Assembly (NCBI GenBank): GCA_037957365.1
Contig: JARHVA010000639.1
Location: 1,704,001 to 1,768,000 of the forward strand
Origin: Torreya grandis
Lineage: Eukaryota > Streptophyta > Pinopsida > Cupressales > Taxaceae
Reading direction: 5' to 3'
Length of the DNA: 64,000 nt
The notes under the pieces were generated by a model that was not told the origin of the DNA, made no database searches, and worked only from the letters and a program-made list of their open reading frames with translations. The translations under genes and the position numbers were made by a program. This document shows, piece after piece, positions 1-12,447 of the stretch; within the stretch, counting starts at the first letter, position 1, and each line of letters begins with the position of its first letter.

Positions 1-3000
1 TTTTAATGGTATGTAATTTTATTTGATTATTATTCAACTACATTGTAAGTCATATGTTGTTATGGAATAGTTGTATGTTGCTTTGATTACATGATTGCAT
101 AGCTATGAGTTTAGTTTTATTATATATTCCTTATATTGTGATCATGTTGATTTATTATTACATTAGTATTTTTATGATATATATCATAATGTTATAGACT
201 AACTACCATTTTGTCATGAGTTTGATGTAGGAGAGATTCATCCCTTAGAGCATGATGGAGGGAGAAAATCATCATAGAGGTTGATGTAGATGGAGGTGTT
301 AGAGAATGATAGAGGAATAGCTAGAACCCATGCACAGACCATGTTAGATAGTACACATTATATGCATCGTTTGAATTACTAATATTAGTATGTTTTTGAT
401 ATTGTCTACATTTATATAATTGTTTATGCATCTTAGTAGTGTGTTAGCTTAGTTTAATGATTATGTGGAATTAATCTTGTGAGATCTTGTTGTGGTTTTT
501 GTAAGTATATTTGGATGTATAATGTTACTATGTATTTATGTCATGTTAACATATTCATCATTATTAATGTTTTCAAGAACGTAAATTTGAATAAATAGTA
601 TATGGTGCTACCATATGTAGACTAACCCTCATGTCTTTAAAATTTTATCTAGTTATTTTTATGATATTTAGTAATATCATTATATAGGTTAAATGCCTTA
701 ATATATATATAACAAAAGACAGATAAACTATATAACATAGTAAAGATATAATAATTATGTTGTTATAATACTATTAGGATTGGTAAAATAGTTGTCTGAA
801 ATATTAATTACTATTGAAGGGAATATAATTGACTTTATATTAGTCACATTATTATTAAGTCATGATGATCATTTACCTATACTAAGTTAGTAATAAATAA
901 ATCAATTCTGTTATAATTAGCAAATGTAATGGATTTTTATAATTAAGAAATAAAACCAATAAAGCAATTATATTGTATAGAAATTATGTTATATTTAGAT
1001 TAAAACATGATTTGAGGGATAATTAGAAGAAAGAAATGTTTTTGGAAATAATGGTGAAGCTTTAAAGTGGGAGCTTTAAAAAAAGAGAAAAGTCATTCAA
1101 TAAAAAAAGAAAGAATGGAAAGTTGGCGGTGACATGGAGAGGATAAGAGGAGAAGGGGAGCACAATTTAGAGAAGGAAGAGAGTGCAGTGCAAAGAGGAG
1201 AAGGGGGATCAAACCAAGCAAAGGACTTTTAGATTGTGCCATTCCAATTTAAAATCTTATGTAAGGTAGGTGACGTGTTAAACTTTGTGTGGAATTTGGC
1301 AAAATTCTATGTATATAAGTGTTTATGTATTGTATGATATCAAGGTTCATTTAGAGATATATGTATCAAGATATTCAAAATAGCAAATTGTATGTATTTT
1401 ATATCCAAAACCCTGATCTCAAAAATAAATGCAATTAAATGTATAAATAACTTGTTGTGATTATTTATAAGATAAAGTTATATGTTGAATTTTTGCCATA
1501 GGTAAAGGAAATCATGTTATTGGTTAGCAAGAACTCTAAATTAGGCACTTTTATATTATAAAGTTGTAGCATATAGTGAATTGTGTGAAGTGTAGTGAAC
1601 TAGTGTTAAGTGTGGTGAACTAGTATCACAACTATAAGTATAAAGCAAACTAAGATCACAAATTATAAGCATACATCAAACTAGTATCATGAACTAGCAT
1701 ACAGTGAACCAGTATCAGGAATTAGCATATAATGTATATATAAAAAACTATGTATAATGATAAAATAACATACATCAAACATAGCTACCTTCTTCCAGTT
1801 ACATAGTTGATTAAATATCATACAACGAACTGAGCATTATGATAATTAATATAGCGAATTGTGTTTATTCTATTCAAAAATAGTGAACTAATATAATTTA
1901 TAAGGGCAAATTGAATATAGAAAACCAAATATAATACGACTTTGTGTTTATATTTATATATCTATCTAAATTATAATTTTTTTTATTGTATGGAATTTTT
2001 TGAAAATAAGGGCTACTATCATAATTTCATAATCTATATAACGTAATATAGTGTCAAGTTGGGAAAAAGAGTAATTAGTTTTCTCATACACATACATACA
2101 GAATGTATGGCTTGAATACCACCTATGTAAAAAGAGTATTAGTTGTAAGTCATGTTATTAGACCTATAATATATTATGGAATTGTAAAACATTTACTATA
2201 AATACATGTTAACATTAAATTGAATCATAATGAAATATCACTATGCATCACTCAGATAATACAACCACTAGTTGTCTATTAGATTGAGAAATTAGTTGAC
2301 ACTTATGAGTTATATTGAACTAAGCTTATGAAGATTAAATACTTGTATAAACTATGTGAGTGTTTGTATGTTATAACTAGATGGTGATTTGATTTATGAA
2401 GAGTAGAATATAGATATAAATAGTCTATTGACTATAATAATATGTTTATTAATATTCTAGGGATATTAATATATTATAATAAATTATCAATGTATTTTGT
2501 GAATATGAAAGTTATAATGATTGATGAAATCATATGGAGTCTTTGATTAGAATTGTAAATGATTGTTGACATCTATATACAGTATTTATATATTATTGAT
2601 TACTTATATATGGTACATATCATGAGTATATTTAGTATGAACAAGTGCCCGTATAAATGAAAAATATCAATATGGGGACTTAGATACTCATATGCATATA
2701 TAACATATAGAAGTGTGCCTATATCTTTTATAAATAGTAATATGTCATAAGATTCTAAGGGACAAGAAAACATAACTATATGAATGTAGTCTACTAAAAA
2801 TAGAACAATTTATTTAAATGAAAGAGTATGTATTCATGGTAATTATGACTTTCTTTATCATAACTGGTTGTTTGTTATTGATTAGTTATATACATGAACA
2901 ATAGATTATGATATTATCATACATCATAGAGTGCATTATATTTGAATTTACTTACATAAATTAAAAATATATAGTATGAATATAGATTATACTTAGTATA

Positions 3001-3980
3001 AATTGTATGTATTATGCATATTATTATTTATGTGATAAATAATATAGTAGAGATTCATTTATATGTTTGATGGACTAAATGTATGCATTTTGGATTATTC
3101 TTATGTTTAACATGTTTTATGCCTGCTAGTAGGATGTAATCTATATAAATATTTTGGTTATATTCATGTTAACCAAATCTCATATTGTTGGTACTAAGTA
3201 ATGAGATGGACTTCACTAGCTTACTAACATCACCAAGCCAGATGAAGATAATATGATCAAGTGGTGTGTATGAATTTGACTGATCTTAGAGATCAATAAC
3301 TATTGAAAACTTTGGCCAAATTAATGTTTAGTTAAATATTTCTGATTCATATGTTTGATTTATATGTTGGTTCGATATCGTGTTAGAACGTATTTTATTT
3401 ATGGTACACATCATGTATTAAAAATATTAAAGCACACAAGTACTAGATTATCTCTCTATATTTTTGCATCATCACTATATACTCATCCATGAAGGGAGGG
3501 CAATTCCATAATGAGGGATTGTGTGAGGGATTGATGGTCTTTGGTTGGTGTGGAAAAATGTTTAGATGATTCTATTCCTCCCCACAGTATTACTTAGTTG
3601 GAGACTACACTTAAGATTGCCATAGATTGGAGTTCGAGAAACTTATGCTCCATGGAGCCTTGTATCTTGTAACTTATTTATTATTATTGAAACGTTATCC
3701 CTGATGAGATGTAATTATTTACTTATTGTACATTGATAGTAGTTTTTTTTTTATTTTATCATCCATGACTATAAATCTATAATTACTTTCTATATTTAGT
3801 TATGTTTTGTTTCATCTAATGATAGTGATCAATGATAGATAGGTGTTACATGCTTATTTTATAGTTAACATAATTAGAGCATTTTATCTAGAACAATAAT
3901 TAGATTATCTTGGTAAAATCTAATGAAAGATTACATGGATTAAATTTTTTAAAAATCATGTTATTCTAAGTATATCACAG
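1..3980. other. AT-rich stretch without a recognisable gene
   Basis: I see no coding region, RNA gene or datable transposon in this stretch. It is very AT-rich with stops in all frames. Two local features stand out: a purine-rich top strand at about 1025-1225 (runs of GAAG, GGAG and AAAGAG) and a degenerate minisatellite at 1570-1735, listed separately. It probably holds older transposon debris upstream of element E1, but nothing in the sequence proves that. Confidence 0.5.
1570..1735. repeat. Degenerate minisatellite, unit about 28-32 bp
   Basis: The phrase GTGAACTAGTATCA followed by a CATA/AGCATA-rich tail recurs about five times with drift (for example AGTGAACTAGTGTTAAG, CAAACTAGTATCATGAAC and GTGAACCAGTATCAGGAA). 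Weaker relatives continue to about 1900. No coding role is visible. Confidence 0.55.
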
Positions 3981-4730
3981 TGGAGATTTTATAGAACAGT
4001 TATGGAGTGATTCACAAGAATGGAAGAGAATAAGTCAAGTGCCAAATCAGCACTGGCCCATGAAAATATAAGTACTCGGTGATGGGGAGACAACACTAAA
4101 GAGAAAATATAGGTGAAAAAAGGTTGGGATCCTTAGAAAATTAATTTAATTGGATACCACAACTTAAATATATTGATGATCATTAGCGAGTCACCTTGAG
4201 TGTATTTACTTTTATAATTACTTGGTCAAGGAAAACTAAGTATAAATACCCCTAGAATGTACTTTCTAATGTTATTATTTAGTTGGATATTATCAATAGA
4301 TTTTATAAAATTTATTTTCATTCTAACTTTGGAACTATGTAATCTTTAGAGATCACTTATGAATATAATTAATGAAGCTTGTGTTGACTTAATACTATTG
4401 TTCAACTAACTATCGAGATAATATTTTTAGTTACCATTTATGCCATTTTTTTATTTTTTTATCATTGAGAAATAAACATGTGTTAAGATAGATATGGATT
4501 ATATAATGAGCTTAGTATTGTGTATGTGTTCGAGCACCCCTATCTAAGTAGTTGGACTAACACTATTACATGACAAAACCAATGAGAATCAGTCCCTTGC
4601 TATGTGCTTTGGGTAAGTTCATGAGAACTCTTTCTTGAATGAAATGCTAGCACACTAGCATGTTAGAATCTTAACCAATTTGGTGTGTGCCTAGGGAAAT
4701 TTATGCCTATGTAAAGAAATAATCCCAACA
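3980..4730 (+). repeat. E1 5' LTR (start uncertain)
   Basis: The right edge is inferred from CCCAACA at 4724-4730, followed after three bases by a primer-binding-site-like sequence. A TATA box (TATAAATA, 4241-4248) sits about 490 bp upstream of the edge, as expected for an LTR promoter. The 3' LTR of E1 is outside the window, so the left edge cannot be set by alignment; 3980 is only a rough limit. Confidence 0.45.
4241..4248 (+). promoter_or_regulatory. TATA box of the E1 LTR
   Basis: TATAAATA followed by CCCC, in the middle of the inferred 5' LTR. It is placed where the U3/R boundary of a plant gypsy LTR would lie. The promoter role is inferred. Confidence 0.5.
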
Positions 4731-4733
4731 TTT

Positions 4734-4752
4734 TGGTTTTGTTGTTAAGACC
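4734..4752 (+). other. E1 primer binding site, tRNA-Asp type
   Basis: TGGTTTTGTTGTTAAGACC matches the Asp-tRNA primer site familiar from Athila elements (TGGCGCC GTTGCC...) if C-to-T and G-to-A decay is allowed; only one position needs a transversion. It starts three bases after the CCCAACA LTR end, which is normal spacing. This places E1 in the Athila/Tat group and fixes its orientation as plus. Confidence 0.55.
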
Positions 4753-5769
4753 CCATAGTGATGTCTTGCATGATGGTGGAAGATGATCAAATGCCTATCG
4801 CTTAAGAATATTGAGTGATGGGTTACTATTATTAAGGATAATTTTTTAGTACCATTTATTGAACTAGTAATATCTACATGTGCATGGGTAAAACAAAATA
4901 TTTATGACACACTATATGAGACATTCTTTATAGAGGTTTATTTTCTCCTTCATGCTTGGATGGTGACTTATGCACAAGACCAGTTAAGGAATTACAAACA
5001 TAAGATAATTTGGTCACTAAAGCATTAGTAAAATTTAACATGGTTGGGAACACCTTAGACGCATGTTTTTGATGTTTGGTGGTGTAGAAATTTTAATAGT
5101 TATGTCTTATAATACGCATCCTCAACATATTCATGTCTAGAGAAAGTTTAGTTTCACTTCTTCTGGGAACTATGTGGTAGATATCTTAGACACTTTCCAC
5201 TAGAGGTTGAGAAGCTTTTTGTAGCTTTTAGACTTGAGAATTTATCCATAGAAGGCTAAACTCTCTATTTCATGAGAAACACAAGTGGTGGGGAAATGGA
5301 GGGGCACTTTAAAGTAAAATTATTGGTTTAGTATGGTAGCTAATCAGTGGGAATTGTAAAAGTGTAAGTATGATGAAGCTCATTAAAGAGTTATGAGTGG
5401 AAGTGATCCATGGAGGGGGAGAGAGGACTCAAGAAGTGTTGTATGGGTTTAGAAGGAAGTGTAAGATAATATAGAGGATTCCCCAACCATAAGACTGCAA
5501 TCATCACCATCACAAGTATGCATAGGAGAAGCAAGTCAAGTAGTGGTGACTAAAGAACCCAATTTAGATAGGTCCAATTCCCCACCCATAGTGTGTGATC
5601 ATGCTCTTGAGTTAGATGATATATTTTTATGAAACTAGGATATGAAAAGTGTAGAATCAAAAAATGAACTTGTAAGAGAGACATTTGTAAACCAATTTTT
5701 AGATAGTAGTTTATTGGCCATTTCTTTTCCTTTGTGTGATAATTCTATGGCCCAATTTGGAATGCCTGG
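4753..5769 (+). pseudogene. E1 leader and gag N-terminal segment
   Basis: The last 200 bp or so (5565-5769) translate as a nearly open acidic segment (LELDDIF ... LVRETFVNQFLDSS) that continues without a frame change into the sequence after E2 at 20755. This is the behaviour expected of one ORF split by an insertion. Upstream of 5565, frames are broken and only weakly protein-like. No conserved domain is identifiable here, and the gag assignment rests on what follows after 20755. Confidence 0.45.
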
Positions 5770-6298
5770 TGTTAGACAAAGAATGGATCTTACTAAAACT
5801 ATGAAGTATTTAAGATAAACACATGTGAAAAGTGTATGATTTTTTATTGTGTATAACTTTTGTACATATTCAACCTTTTAAGCCTAGTCAGGTATTTGAA
5901 GAATGGGAAGAGTATTTCCTTTTGTATCTTGAAAGGCTAGAATGTGAAGGGATAACAATATTATAAAAGGATATAAAGAGCACTTTCATGTAATATAATC
6001 TGGTTTGATGTGTTGATATAGATGAATAGAATTGTCTTGTTATGGTTTTCCTTATCTTCTTTTATATGTGGTTTGTGTAATGAGTACTCTAGTTTGATCT
6101 ATTATGTTATCTATTGTGATACTACATATGGTTCTGATTCTATTTATATATACTTTGTCTTGTTCTTCACTCTATTCTAAAATTTTATTAATGGTTTATA
6201 CTACTATCATATCTTTAGTACCTTTTTGTTCCTTTTAATACAGAAGTTATCCTTGTAATTAACATGTTCAATTGTAATTCTAAGAACATCTAGTAACA
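5770..6298 (+). repeat. E2 5' LTR
   Basis: It aligns end to end with 20220-20749. It begins TGTTAGACAAAGAATGGA and ends CATCTAGTAACA. TATAAAAG at 5962-5969, with ATATAAAG close behind, is the probable TATA box. The PBS follows after one base. Confidence 0.85.
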
Positions 6299-6299
6299 A

Positions 6300-6320
6300 T
6301 GGTGTGGTGAGCATGGAACC
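6300..6320 (+). other. E2 primer binding site, initiator tRNA-Met type
   Basis: TGGTGTGGTGAGCATGGAAC resembles the common plant PBS TGGTATCAGAGCATGGAA. It begins one base after the 5' LTR. Several positions have drifted. Confidence 0.65.
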
Positions 6321-7440
6321 TAATTATATGAATTATGTTGAGATGGTTGGTAGGGTTGAGAGATGTAGAATGATGGATAAATAATAAAATGAACAATTTG
6401 TTAGAGGAAGCAACACAAAGAGTTAGAAAGACCATAGAGGAGATTAGCCAAGAACACCTCTACATGGTGAAATATACAAAATTTTCTAGTATGAATTACC
6501 TATATTATTAACTACATGGTTATCCAGATTAGAATATTATTGCTTTAGTCTAAGGAGAAAATAATTTATAGTTTAGAGTAAGGACAAACTATAAATTTTG
6601 CATAACCTAGATACCAACTAGTCCTAAGCATTAGACTAGTAGACAAGACTAGGATTGATGGTTATATCATAGAATTTACAGTACAAGGATACGTAACTTT
6701 TGAGACTATGCATGATCAATTTTTCTAAGGAGTCATAGGAATTTTTTTGAAACAACTACCTTTGATAATAAAGATGTTGGTTGTGTAAAAGTCTATGATA
6801 CCTTCTCTAGATAACATGGAGTCGTCACTTTGGGCGCCATGGGGGTACCTAAAAAATAAAATGGATGATGAAGGGTTGAGTAAGAGAAAATTGAACCTGA
6901 TCCCAAAAGATGAAAGGAGAACAAAATCTAAGTGAAAAGAAAATTATGGGACTCAAAAGAGAGATATGACAATAAATAAGGTGGAATAAGACAAATGACC
7001 CTAAAGTAACTGCAAGTAGGATTAAAAGTAAAGAAGAAATGCTAGAGCTGGAGATGTACAAGGGAAAGATGCTAGAGAAGAAAGGTTACTGAGAGAAGGC
7101 ACATAAGGTGATAAAAGATAAGGGTATTTAGAATATGAGAAAGGGCCTGATGAGAAAGAGGATGTTGGAAGTAGTAATATTAGGGTAGATCATTTAGGAA
7201 CTAGACATAGGTCATAATTAATCGAGGGGTTTTTCACTGGAACTGTGAAGGAAAGTTCCTGATAAAATGTTAAATTTGAAGGTAGTAATATTATAGGTTA
7301 AATTTTGAATCAAGAATAAGTTAGAAATAAGTGTCATTCATTTCAAGTTTATGCATCCCCCAAGCCCACTTTATTTATAGAAGGTAGAAAAAGTACAGAT
7401 AGAAGTTGATTCAGGTTGGTTTGATTATTTTATCGACAAG
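6321..7440 (+). other. E2 leader, no clear coding
   Basis: Between the PBS and the first convincing gag frame lies about 1.1 kb of purine-rich sequence (AAAAGAGAGATATGACAAT, GAGAAGGCACATAAGG). It has many stops in every frame and no recognisable domain. It may hold a decayed gag N-terminus. Long open minus-strand frames here are simply the pyrimidine-rich complement. Confidence 0.4.
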
Positions 7441-7449
7441 TTTGGAAAG

Positions 7450-9060
7450 CTCAGTATAGAAACCAAATGGGCATTAGAAATAAATAAGTTATAAGAAGCA
7501 ATATCTTTGGTTACTCCTAAAAAGAGGAGAGTGAATCAATTTATAATCACAATAACCACTATGCATTCACTTAACTATGTAATGACCAGTGCGCAGACAC
7601 CACTAGTCATAGTTACTAGTATTCAAACATCTATAGCAACTAACAATATATCAACTATGGCACTTTGTGTAGGTATGTTTGTACCTTTTATGTCATATGA
7701 TGGAGCTTTATATCTTGAACAATACTTAGTAACCTATGAGATGAAGTGGGTCATTAAAGGGATAACATTGGATGATGTGAAGAAATGTGAACTAGTAGGG
7801 GCTTTGGGAGGTTGTGTTTTAGATTTCATTTGTAAAAACATGTCAATGCCCTTGATTTCACACAAGTTAAATATTTTTTTGATAATAGAATTTAATTTTT
7901 TTTAAAATTCCAATCAAGTGATTTAGGATCTAAAGGAAATTTGACAAAAATTAGGCGAAATGGTTGGGGAATATGATCATAGGTTCTCTAATTTGATGAA
8001 TAAAATTAATTTTATTATAGAATATAAATCTAAGGTTTCTTGGTTCATATAGGTCTTACAACCAAGAATAAGGTTTAGTATTATGCAAACCCAGTTCTCC
8101 ACCAAATTTGTTGCTTGATCTACTGCCATTAGAGTTGAACAGATAAAATATTATGTGGATCTTCCATTAGTGGGATAAAAAGTATATGCTAAGTTATATG
8201 GTTTTATGAGGAGGATGAATAAGATACATGAAAATGATAAGCCTAAATTATGCTTTTGGTGCATAGAGTGTGGCCATAAGGAACATCATAGGAATGACTA
8301 TCTGATAATTAAAATAGAATTTTATAAAATTTATAGGGTAGTTATACATCCTACATCCAAGTGTCATCTCCTCTATCAATATATCCAAAAGTCACACAAC
8401 ATGTATTGTAATTTTTAAAAATCTAAAAATCATGATGAGACAAGTTATCAATCCTTGCAAGAGTTAAAGCAAGATATAACAAAGAATGTATTTACAGTTA
8501 CATCCCATCAAATACCCGCTATGAAGTAATAAATTCCAAGACTAGATAGGGAAATGAAAAATATGACTCAAGGCAGTATGGGATGGGTGTCTTATTCAAC
8601 ATAATATCAAATGTATTCATCACTATATAATAGATACAAGGCCTATCAAGGTGGCATAATACATCATTTCCCTCATATAAATATTTTGGTTAGTATGTGC
8701 AACCATGGAACAACACAAATCTACAACAATAGTAGGTAAATTGGACTCTGAATTCCCTTCAAAATCAATATGGGGGATATGATGCATAGATGAATCAATA
8801 AGGAGGATATAATTGATAACAATCCTAAGGGTGGAGATATAATCATGATAGAGGTGTCTATAGAGGAGGATATCATGTCTGATATCAAGGAGGTTGTAAT
8901 AAAAATAATTAGCAAACTCAACCTCCCATACAATGTTATCTATGTGGAGCATATAATCATTATGCAAGGAATTGTCCCACAAATCCTCAAAGGTAAGTTT
9001 ATTGTGTATATTGTAGGATTTAAGGTCAACATGAAATGGAAAACTACCTTGTTCTAGAGA
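7450..9060 (+). pseudogene. gag: E2 gag pseudogene
   Basis: Structural capsid protein of the retrotransposon. The first open stretch (7507-7905) ends near a capsid-like piece. The frame then gives LKEIQQKLGEMVGEYDHRF at about 7930-7990, where EYDxRF and the following hydrophobic Trp-Phe-x-Gln are shared with E1 gag (21270-21400). A first zinc-knuckle-like segment starts at 8251 (CFWCIECGHK, with a Tyr where the last Cys is expected). A perfect second knuckle lies at 8934-8975. Stops are TAG/TAA at likely Gln or Trp positions. The start codon is not determinable. Confidence 0.7.
8934..8975 (+). other. CCHC zinc knuckle of E2 gag
   Basis: The translation CYLCGAYNHYARNC fits C-x2-C-x4-H-x4-C exactly. 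It is the nucleic-acid-binding motif of nucleocapsid and the best preserved piece of this gag. Confidence 0.85.
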
Positions 9061-9559
9061 AACAAAGAAAGGAGAAGATAGTGTGCAATGTAAACATGAT
9101 TAATATGCAACCAAAAAATTGCATTTGTGCAAGCCTTCACAAGGCAACATAGAGCTAAACAAGGTTTACCTACCTTGGAGATGCTTGAGGATATAGGTAT
9201 TAGAAAATTTTAATAGGATAAATATCATGATCATGTAATAGAAAAGAGTTAAATGTATCAAGTTGTGCAGGTATTATAATAAATACCACATAAACCAATT
9301 TCTAATGAGGATAACACAACTATTGATGCTCAATTGTATGGGCAAATTATTTAGATAATGTGGTAAGAATGAATTATGACCATTTTGATGTATCTAATGA
9401 AACTAATAAGTACATTATGTAATTAGTATATATATCCTAGAATATCATTGACCTCATACATAATCTCCTAATGTGTGTGTAGTGAAGACAAACAAGGGTT
9501 GATAAAGTAGTTTGGTATGTCAAGACCAAGAAGCCTTGGGATGTGAATTCATGACTGGA

Positions 9560-9900
9560 TATTGAGATAGTTGGATACAAAATTCAAAACTTAGTATTCT
9601 AGTTTTGCAGTATAATCAATATGACTCCTTGTTTAACATGGGAAGCCATTGGTTAACCAACTCTGAGTTATAATCCAGTAACATTAAGCTTAGCAGATTA
9701 TGTCAGATTCAAACACATTTGCCAGCCAGAAGATGTTGAAGGGTATTTTGAGGTTATTGACATGAAGATAGTAGATACTCATTACCCTACCTTAATTGTT
9801 AATAAATGGGCCTATGATAGAGAAATGACTAATAGCACTATGTGCAATTAGTTAGAATCTTGTCAAAAAGATAAAATAGTAGTCATACCTTTAAACAAAT
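9560..9900 (+). pseudogene. E2 aspartic protease remnant
   Basis: The frame gives NMTPCLTWEAIG, then PTLSYNPVTLSLADYVRF and later KIVDTHYPTLIV. This is the layout of plant gypsy PR: active site followed by a small residue plus N-x-M, then a hydrophobic strand, then a YPxLIV-like strand. The catalytic D-T/S-G itself is not readable just upstream (the region before NMTPC is shifted or mutated), so this copy is dead. The call rests on position between the zinc knuckle and RT and on the strand pattern. Confidence 0.5.
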
Positions 9901-10386
9901 TTGAATAAAATCCATATATTATTCCTAAAGAACCATAGTCTCCTTATGATTTTGGGGACAGTAGTTGGTTTAAAGTGAGGATAAATGAAATAAAAACTAG
10001 CGTGCAAACTGTAGAATGTCAAAAGTGGAATCCTAATACTATGTAATAGGAACCACTACTAGTATTCAAACTAGTTATAATAAAGTCATTGGTTAGATAG
10101 GTTCAAATTGAAGAATGTGTTTCCCCTTCAGTACATTTATAGACAAGATCTGAGGTATAATTTTTGTAAAATAATAATTCAATTATGATGGATTACACTA
10201 AACCTACCCCTAAAAGAATTATATCTTAGGATTTTGCATCTTTCATAAGTGCTAACTTAGATGCACACATATTGAATTGGTCCCATAGAGATCATGTTAT
10301 GACCTCTACACATGGTTTTCACTGTAGAAAACCAAATACCTCAATATTTTATGACAAAGGATCTCAATCCATTCATATCGAGGCTT

Positions 10387-11100
10387 GAACACCATGTACC
10401 ATAGATGGAGCAGTGATTTAGCACACTCAGATATATGTTGAAAGGAACTACTGTGACATGGTGGACCATGCACAAAAATTTATAAATGCATTAGGAGAAT
10501 GCCTATTAAATTTTGTGTGCAAGGTTTCAGGTACTAGCCAGTATTAAATTAGAATGGCCTTTCTTTCAATAGGGTTAATGTCTATAACTATACTTCCATC
10601 AGTGCATAGATATATGGACCACACAAGGAGTGGAGCCTCAATATTAGGTACACATATTCAGTCATACCCTTGCATCTCTTTCAACAACTTGGTACATGCA
10701 TCAAGAGCATATAAGGGAAACTAAACATTAGGTGAAACTGTAGCGAGATTTCATTCAAACTTTTTTGTTTGAAGATGATAACCCATTAATACATAATGCC
10801 TTGAAAAATATTAAAAAATTTATATGTCATAGACACGTAGAGGATTTAAAAAAGGTTGTTGAATCATCCTCTCATCAGGAATTTGTGTAGGACATGGATC
10901 TCACACTATGCAATTACAAAGATAATAAAAAAGAATAGCTCCAGGTTCAGTCGTGTAATAGAATAAACAATAATTTGATAGAATCTAGTGATAAGTATCT
11001 TGATTTATAAGGTTTATTTAAACTATAGTATGAAGAGGATTCCAAACTAGTATAAAGTGAAAAACAAGTAGAAGAGGAGAAACTATGAAATATTGACATT
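10387..11100 (+). pseudogene. E2 post-PR gag-like domain
   Basis: In the same frame as the RT, a globular segment reads FSTLRYMLKGTTVTWWTMH, then later a Trp-Tyr/His-rich helix region and an ALKNIKKFICHR helix near 10799. Leu-x-Gly-Thr-x3-Trp-Trp looks like the core of the retrotransposon gag capsid fold. After it comes an acidic, Gln-rich linker up to the RT. A gag-like domain in the PR-RT interval is not the usual order. E1 has a comparable segment at about 23220-23640 (WRNYHSKLHTW). It could instead be a diverged pol spacer. Confidence 0.45.
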
Positions 11101-11239
11101 CCAAAATAGGAAAGAAAATGTATTTTACAAAATATTATGCCTATTGAATCAAGTAAGATATATAAAGAACTGTTGTGAAAGACTCAAGGAAATATTAGGA
11201 TAGAAATAACCCCTAAGTTTTTAATAGTGGGAGATTATT

Positions 11240-12200
11240 GGGGACAAGATCAGATCTCTAAGGCCCTGTAGCTATTAAGAGATTATCAAGATGTGTTTCC
11301 AAGCAAATTCTCTAAGTTCAAAGGCATAGCTCCATATCTGAGAGAAATGCATATCAAGTTAAAATAATGTGCATGTCTGATTAAAAATCAACCCTATAGG
11401 CTCAATCTTAATGTGAAATCTAAATTAAATGCCAAATTGGATTGAATGTAAGAAGCTAAAATTATTTATCTAGTTGAAAAGGCATAGTGGGTGAGTCCCA
11501 TGGTTGTGCAACCTAAGAAGACAAGAGAAATTTAGGTGTGTGTAGATTACCACAAACTCAAAGACACTTGTATCAATGATCTATTTCCTATCCCTTTTAT
11601 TGATGAAGTACTTGAATCTATGGCTAGGCATGAGGTATATTCCTATACAAATGGTTTCAGTGGGTATCACCAAATTCTGATTGCTAAAGAGGATTAGGAC
11701 AAGACCATCTTTGCTATTGAATTGGGATCATTTGCATATAAGGTAATGCCATTTAGTTTAAATAATTCACCTTTTATATTTTCTACATTTGTGATAAATG
11801 CATTCAAAGACTTCATTCATGATTTCTTGAAATTCTATATAGATGATTAGTCAGTCTTTTCTCTATTTAAAGAACACTTGTCAAAGATAAGATTAATGCT
11901 AGATCGATGTTAGGATTTGTGCATTGCTTTGAATTTAAATAAGTGTCTATTCTTTACACCTTTTAGTGTCTTTCTAGGTTATGTTGTGTGTAACGATGGA
12001 ATATTGGTCGATCTAGGTAAAATTGTTGCTATAGTAAGAATGCCACCTCCTACCAACTCAACTAAAGTGTGCACCTTTCTAGGTCATACCGAATATTATT
12101 GGAAGTTTATAAAAGGATATTCAATTATATTAGCATCTATAGAGAAGCTACTACATAAGGATACCTAATTTTAATGGATAATAGAGTGTCAAATAACATT
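11240..12200 (+). pseudogene. pol: E2 reverse transcriptase
   Basis: Copies RNA to DNA in the cytoplasmic particle. Landmarks are in order and in one frame: YQDVFP (11284), WVSPMVVQPKK (about 11490), VCVDYHKL, NDLFPIPFIDEV, FSGYHQI (about 11655), a degenerate FAYKVMPFSL region, then YIDD at 11836-11847. It continues through LNLNKC.FF, FLGYVV, a TFLGHTEYYWKFIKGY thumb/connection and the acidic start of RNase H. Stops occur at expected Gln/Trp codons. The YIDD form and surrounding residues match the Athila/Tat-side gypsy group rather than chromoviruses. Confidence 0.85.
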
Positions 12201-12447
12201 CATCGATTTAAATTAGAGGTTGGTAACAACACCCATCTTGGTATTTCTTGATTGGAAAAATCCATTCCACATACATATGGATGTTTTGGGCACTACAGTA
12301 GGAGTTGTCTTAGCATATATAAGAGAAGGAAAGTTAACACCCAATACATGTTTATAGTAGAAAATTATCAATTACATAAAATAATTATATAATTATAAAG
12401 AAAAAAGAACTGACCATGGTGTTTTCATTGCAAAATTTTAGGCATTA
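12201..12447 (+). pseudogene. E2 RNase H, first part
   Basis: The frame reads TPILVFLDWKNPFHIHMDV, the typical start of gypsy RNase H with its catalytic Asp after HxH/HxD. A decayed TERE-type region follows and KFRHY-like sequence runs up to 12447, where solo LTR S1 begins. The second part resumes at 13938. Confidence 0.7.

Noticed and set aside
1025..1225. Purine-rich stretch as an exon or PPT
   Set aside because: No open frame, splice pattern or LTR follows it; strand bias alone is not enough.
6849..7061. Hydrophobic minus-strand ORF of 70 codons
   Set aside because: It is the complement of a purine-rich E2 leader; hydrophobicity follows from the pyrimidine-rich strand.
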